From the NCBI GenBank assembly GCA_022510525.1, contig JAFLTH010000001.1:83317-147316 (forward strand): a stretch of DNA of 64,000 nt, in the 5' to 3' direction. Made by a program: the position numbers and the translations under genes. Of this stretch, positions 59,021-64,000 are shown piece by piece (the stretch's first letter is position 1; each line of letters begins with the position of its first letter). A model generated the notes under the pieces. It was not told where the DNA came from and ran no database searches. It saw only the letters and a list, made by a program, of their open reading frames with translations. This DNA comes from Lachnospiraceae bacterium (GTDB taxonomy: Bacteria > Bacillota > Clostridia > Lachnospirales > Lachnospiraceae).

Positions 59021-59061
59021 TATTTTCTTCCCTTGTATAATAAATATAATCTCAGATACAA

Positions 59062-62000
59062 TTAATCAGAATCAGGTGTACGCAACCATGCAGGTGTTGT
59101 TCGCGCCCATTCAGGAAGTAATCTTGTGTGATACTCCTCCGGCAATTTTAAAATCCCACCATTGCTTTTGACCTTTGCTGCAAGTTCTAATGTTTCAAAT
59201 ACAGCACCCGTAAAATCGCAACCAAACAAATTTAAATTAATTATGGTGTAAATACCATAAGGCGCAGGCAGATATCTTCGGGTTACCATAACCCAATTAT
59301 GCCGACATGTAATATTGGGAGCATCCCGATAACCATTTCGTACTTCATTATATGTTGGACGAAATTGCTCATCATCTGGATTAAACATTGCTAACGCGTA
59401 GCCCCAATGGATATCACTCCATTTGTATATTCTTTTTCCATAACATAATACTGCTTGGGTTCTGTCCACCCCTGTCCATAATACTTTTTTTTCTTTCGTT
59501 TCCCGGTTATAGTACCAGACATCCCCCTCCGATGTTTGGGCACAAATAAAATTCTCATCATCAGTAATGGTTAAATACTGACAGTGTTCCAATGTTTTTA
59601 TGATTCGGTTTTCTGAAACTTTCCATATTTCGGCCACATCATCTTCATGAGAAACAATGCATATATCTCCTGCCAAAGAAACTGCAGTAACAGAAGTCTT
59701 TCTGCCTTCTAACATATAATGGCATGTTTTATATTCCTCATTATCGCATTCCCAAATCATAACAATACCTGTTGTCTGACCAATGAACAGTGTCCTGTCT
59801 CCATCAACATAACATATTTGGTGCGTACTTTTAGAGAGTTCCCTAGTCAACCTCCCAGTTTCTAAATCCCATATGCAGATTCCACCGTCCTCCAAACCCG
59901 CTACACAATATTTCAAATCTTTTGACAAATTAGCGCAGGTTGCCATAGCTTGATTCCCTGTCAGCATTCTTTTTTCACCTGTCGGAAGAGAAACTATAAT
60001 TGCATCCTCCTGTATTTCAATCATTTTCGAATCTTTCTTATGTTTAAAAAGTCTTTCCAAGCTTTCTTTATTATATTCTAAGTGGTTAGGATTTACATAA
60101 GGATTAGTTGCTTTTTCTTTCCAACCATCACTACATTGGAGCAGGTACTTAAAAATATCTATATATTTTTGAGCACAAGTTTCATTCTCTCCAATCCAAA
60201 TAAATTCTCTCCCATCTGCCATTACAAATTTTTTTTGATATTCTGGTTGATTGTACTCAAAATAACCACCTGGCTTATAGGGACCTTCTACAATTTCATG
60301 AACGCAGCTTCCTGTCGTGAGATCCCATATGCGGATTTCAAAGGCAGAAACGCTGAGCAACTGCCTGCCATCCTCCGAGAAAGTCACAAAATAAACCTTA
60401 TCATGATGACCTTGCATAACCAGTGTCCCATAATTTATTCGTGCGTTACGAAAAACAGCACGTTGTTCTCCGTTTACCAAGCGTGCCCCATTCAACACAA
60501 CAGTCCGCAGGTCCATATCCGAGAAATCCATACCGGATAAATCATCCTGTTTGATTTTGCGGATCACACGCATCAAATTGAAAAAAATATAGTTGCCTTC
60601 GGATATCTGCTTTCCCCGAAGCGACTGAAACATAGCGTCCGCTACTTTCTCCGGCATCCATTCTGCTAAAAAATTAACAACATTATCAGAAAACGGACGT
60701 TTTTCCCATGTTTCAGCAATTGCTTTTTCTATATTCACTTCCACTATATGATATAAATGTACAGCCGCTAAAAAATCTCTAAAATTTTGATGCAATAGAG
60801 AATATGTTTCATCATCGCGATTAACCAAAAGATTTAGTTCTTCTGTCAGAATTTGTCTAAAGTCATTGTTCCTCCATCGAATACTTCCAAACTTGTTTTC
60901 TAAGAACTCTACCCATGGATCCGGATACGTTTTCCACTTGTTTTTATATAATTGGGACGCTTCCTTTATCCATTGCTTCAGTTCACCAGTTTTAACAGCA
61001 AAAAGTTCCTTCCACTCCATCACCCAACATATGTAGGGTAAAATATACGTGGAAGCTACAACTGCTTTCAATATATCTTCATCAGGTTTGAGGTGGTCAT
61101 TTGCCATTTTTAAAATCTGGCATTGCATAAAATTCCACATCAAATCACTTGATGTATCTGCGTGTTCCACCCATTTCACAAACTTTGCATCTTTTCCCTG
61201 ATTATATCTATTTTCCACTTGTGTATACAGCGTCAGCATAAATGGTGTTTTTAAAAGATTATACACCTTTTCGTTTTTATCAGGAACAGGCATTTCACAT
61301 AATTTAAACCATGCTTCCACTTGTTCGTCCGACAATGGCTCTATTTTTAATTCACTCAATGCTTTTGCAGTAAGATCCTGGCGAAAATCATAGCGGGAAC
61401 TAATAACTACCTGAACTCCCGAGTACACCATCCATTTTTTGATTGCTGGCATAGCTACTCTTCTATTCCCACTGGGAATTTCATTGAAACCATCCAGCAA
61501 CAGGATAAGCATAGGCTTATCTGTATATTCGGATAAATGATCTAAAAACTTTCCCATCTTTTGCGCATTACCGTGCCACACGTTATCTGTTAAGAATTTT
61601 TTGATAACATCTTCAGTTAAGCGATCCGTTGTCACTACACCCATTATTTCGTGTAATGGTATATATATAGTACAAATCCCATCCTCAAGTAGCTTATCCC
61701 ATAGCCGCAACAAAGAAACGGTTTTTCCCATACCGCCCCCACCCATTAAGAGCAAATGATTTCTTTCAGGTGATTCCCATCCTTTAGAAAGACAGGTATA
61801 AAGAGGAACAGAATCACCATTCTCGTTAAGGTACTGCACTCCGCCCCATGCAGATAATGCCGGAAACAGTCTATCACTGATATTAAGAAGTCCATATACA
61901 CCATTACTGTCTTTTTGCCTTTGGTGATAAACACGAAATTCATCAACCGGCCATTTCCATGCTTCAGCATCACTTTGGTTTTTAAGTATATCAAACAACT

Positions 62001-62478
62001 TAAATAATTCTTCTCTTATGATATCAATTTGTTGATCTGTATACTCATTGCCTATAATTGCAACAAGCAAATCCTCTTTATTTAAACATTCCTGCATATA
62101 GGAGCGGGTCATTTTATAAATACGATCTAAAAAGTGTGATACCGCCTTTTTTTGTTCAGCAGTTACTGCACCTGTCTGGGCTTGCACTCGTTCGTAAAAT
62201 CTATCCTTTATTTCACCCGCTTTCTTTCGGTCTGCCTCACTATAGTAAAATGACACATTGTCAATCAGCTCAGCGCGCAGTGTATTTGTCAAGACATAAA
62301 AGTCTATACCCTCTGCAAAGCCTTGATTATCAAACAGTGCCTGCCCCTCCTGTCTCACACACAAATCATCCAAAATTTCCTCAATCTTTTTCTTATTCAA
62401 CCATTCCTGATAGTGTTCACTTAGGAAGACCTTTATTTTCTCTTGAAGAACATCTGTTGCAATACTAAATAAACTCAT
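59062..62478 (-). CDS. NACHT-type STAND NTPase with C-terminal WD40-like repeats
   Basis: LLLMGGGGMGKTVSLLRLW Walker A; PMLILLLDGFNEIPSGNR Walker B; VQVVISSRYDFR sensor; GGICIWDLETGRL, GIVMIWECDN blades; pentapeptide-like DLSGMDFSDMDLRTVVLNGARL. Confidence 0.88.
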   Translation of the reverse strand: MSLFSIATDVLQEKIKVFLSEHYQEWLNKKKIEEILDDLCVRQEGQALFDNQGFAEGIDFYVLTNTLRAELIDNVSFYYSEADRKKAGEIKDRFYERVQAQTGAVTAEQKKAVSHFLDRIYKMTRSYMQECLNKEDLLVAIIGNEYTDQQIDIIREELFKLFDILKNQSDAEAWKWPVDEFRVYHQRQKDSNGVYGLLNISDRLFPALSAWGGVQYLNENGDSVPLYTCLSKGWESPERNHLLLMGGGGMGKTVSLLRLWDKLLEDGICTIYIPLHEIMGVVTTDRLTEDVIKKFLTDNVWHGNAQKMGKFLDHLSEYTDKPMLILLLDGFNEIPSGNRRVAMPAIKKWMVYSGVQVVISSRYDFRQDLTAKALSELKIEPLSDEQVEAWFKLCEMPVPDKNEKVYNLLKTPFMLTLYTQVENRYNQGKDAKFVKWVEHADTSSDLMWNFMQCQILKMANDHLKPDEDILKAVVASTYILPYICWVMEWKELFAVKTGELKQWIKEASQLYKNKWKTYPDPWVEFLENKFGSIRWRNNDFRQILTEELNLLVNRDDETYSLLHQNFRDFLAAVHLYHIVEVNIEKAIAETWEKRPFSDNVVNFLAEWMPEKVADAMFQSLRGKQISEGNYIFFNLMRVIRKIKQDDLSGMDFSDMDLRTVVLNGARLVNGEQRAVFRNARINYGTLVMQGHHDKVYFVTFSEDGRQLLSVSAFEIRIWDLTTGSCVHEIVEGPYKPGGYFEYNQPEYQKKFVMADGREFIWIGENETCAQKYIDIFKYLLQCSDGWKEKATNPYVNPNHLEYNKESLERLFKHKKDSKMIEIQEDAIIVSLPTGEKRMLTGNQAMATCANLSKDLKYCVAGLEDGGICIWDLETGRLTRELSKSTHQICYVDGDRTLFIGQTTGIVMIWECDNEEYKTCHYMLEGRKTSVTAVSLAGDICIVSHEDDVAEIWKVSENRIIKTLEHCQYLTITDDENFICAQTSEGDVWYYNRETKEKKVLWTGVDRTQAVLCYGKRIYKWSDIHWGYALAMFNPDDEQFRPTYNEVRNGYRDAPNITCRHNWVMVTRRYLPAPYGIYTIINLNLFGCDFTGAVFETLELAAKVKSNGGILKLPEEYHTRLLPEWARTTPAWLRTPDSD

Positions 62479-62719
62479 ATTCCCTCCATATTTTTAATAA
62501 ATATACGAAATTCTATCTTCGAATTACTAAGTTTTTATTGTATAGCTAATAAAAAGCTATCATAAACTATATTAATTACGACTATATATCTAGTTTTATA
62601 ATTTAAACTTCAATAAACCACTTCTGGGAAATTAAATCCAGCATAAGCTAGCAAATAATGCCATAAAGACAGTTTTACATTTTTTTCTATACCTGCCACT
62701 AAAATTATTAACTTTGACG

Positions 62720-62840
62720 CATTAACTTTCCTGCGATATCTTTCAACAAGTTACTATCTTCACATGTTTATCCCAGTATTTTAAGGCAAGCACGGAAATA
62801 GTTGCTAAAAACTTATACCATATTTCATCACTAAATACTC
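62720..62840. repeat. diverged direct repeat, copy 2
   Basis: shares ATATCTTTCAACAAGTTAC (62736-62754) with copy 1. Confidence 0.6.
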
Positions 62841-62898
62841 CCCCTCCCACCATTTATAGAAAGACGTTTATGCGAACATTTTATGTGTGTTTTGTTCT

Positions 62899-63843
62899 TT
62901 AGTCAATTATCTTTGTATGTATTCCCCGAGATACACTCTTTTCATAAATTTTCATAATGAGAAGGTAATCGTTATCAGCTATTGCGTCTTCAATAAGTTT
63001 ACACTGCTTTTTCCCTGTCACCTGCCCATTAGAATCATTAAAATCTGAAATGGCTCCACAAATAAAATCTGCCACCCTATTTAAAGAATCATAAAACATA
63101 TTCATGTCTCCTGGAACCACATCCATAACCTTGTCACTTCTTTCTGACGATAATTTATTAGAAATAAGATTATGGGATATCATTTGATAAAATACCAAAT
63201 ATATCTCATCGTTCCAGATAGTTATGGCATCCCTGTCCGAAAACCAGCCGAAAACTTCAATATTTGGTATCTCCCTTAACAACAAGTACTTTAAATAACT
63301 AGCTAAGAACGTTACGCCCACAATACGCCCTAACAGTTTATAGTTAAAAGATTTACGGTTTGTGTTATTTTGTAAAACCTTAAGCTGCTTATTTAATCTC
63401 TTATAATATTCTGCATTCTTTGGTGTCGTTTCCTGCCATAATTCTGTTAAGTCTATATAATCCTGTATAACCCTATCCATACTTTGCTTGTCTTTCCACT
63501 TATCTAGGATACAATTCTTACCCCATACAAAGTTGAAACTAAAAAAAATGCCTGATTTTATAAAATCACAAAAAGATGATGATACGGTTCTGCAATTCTT
63601 CAAATCGGTTGGTTGCATGAATTCTATAACTTTATTTAAATCATCAAAATCTACAATGTATGGAAAAATAACGAATGAAACAACATTGTTAGGTTTATTT
63701 TTATCATCAAAACAATAGTCACTGCACATATTCCATTTCGTTACATTCTGATACTTTCGAGTAAAATTCCTGAATTGAGTTATTGCAGATTTATTCATAG
63801 TTTCTTCTATAACTGTAAATGCTCTCTCCATTTTATCCTCCAA
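62899..63843 (-). CDS. hypothetical protein
   Basis: 314-aa ORF upstream of NACHT gene. Confidence 0.6.
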   Translation of the reverse strand: MEDKMERAFTVIEETMNKSAITQFRNFTRKYQNVTKWNMCSDYCFDDKNKPNNVVSFVIFPYIVDFDDLNKVIEFMQPTDLKNCRTVSSSFCDFIKSGIFFSFNFVWGKNCILDKWKDKQSMDRVIQDYIDLTELWQETTPKNAEYYKRLNKQLKVLQNNTNRKSFNYKLLGRIVGVTFLASYLKYLLLREIPNIEVFGWFSDRDAITIWNDEIYLVFYQMISHNLISNKLSSERSDKVMDVVPGDMNMFYDSLNRVADFICGAISDFNDSNGQVTGKKQCKLIEDAIADNDYLLIMKIYEKSVSRGIHTKIID

Positions 63844-64000
63844 GTTACTTGTTTAATTTCGTTAATCATATCAAAAAAATCTAATATATACAATTATTGT
63901 TATTTCGTTTGTACATGCCACAATATTTTATAACCGTTAGATATAAATGAATGTAGTATTCTTAAATTTTATCCTTTATAACGGATAATAAAAAGTTATC

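Noticed and set aside
1-64000. CRISPR array
   Set aside because: No regularly spaced short repeats with unique spacers and no cas genes found.
1-64000. rRNA operon or transposase/IS element
   Set aside because: No rRNA-like sequence and no transposase motifs; the only DNA-mobility protein recognised is the tyrosine recombinase.

Overview
The window looks like accessory DNA of a low-GC Firmicute (probably Clostridia/Lachnospiraceae; inferred from gene style, not from a search). It contains: (i) two complete agr-type peptide quorum-sensing loci. agr-1 is at 3.1-6.7 kb with a divergent agrD. agr-2 is at 32.7-35.8 kb, ordered RR-HK-agrD-agrB, with an agrD that the ORF track missed. (ii) An SOS-type cluster with a Y-family polymerase, a YolD-like protein and a LexA-box gene (7-9.5 kb). 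(iii) A tyrosine recombinase (10.6-11.7 kb) next to a putative conflict/defence island: TIR protein, HExxH peptidase, helicase fused to a PD-(D/E)xK-like domain, and an EACC1-like + HExxH peptidase + DUF operon. (iv) A plasmid/ICE-style block of small genes (19-28 kb: DUF5688, PAPS-reductase-like, ASCH, DUF2958, NT5C-like, SSB). (v) A likely Pycsar pair, cyclase plus TM effector (29.2-30.6 kb), and another HExxH peptidase pair. (vi) A Gram-positive Tad pilus operon (36.4-45.4 kb). (vii) A very large MACPF-like protein (52.4-57.4 kb). (viii) A NACHT/WD40 STAND protein (59-62.5 kb) beside a decayed copy of its own C-terminus. The strongest new signals are: a near-identical LytTR-type direct-repeat box in three promoters (agr-2, a secreted protein, and the 1.1 kb locus), always exactly 12 bp from the -35; a two-member family of structured leader RNAs (27.7 and 45.5 kb), each with a promoter, a conserved AATTCCTGGARACAGGTA hairpin and a terminator; the TIR/peptidase/helicase-nuclease cassette; and three ExxAD-type metallopeptidases in separate defence-like modules. 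All calls were made by reading the sequence; no database search was run.
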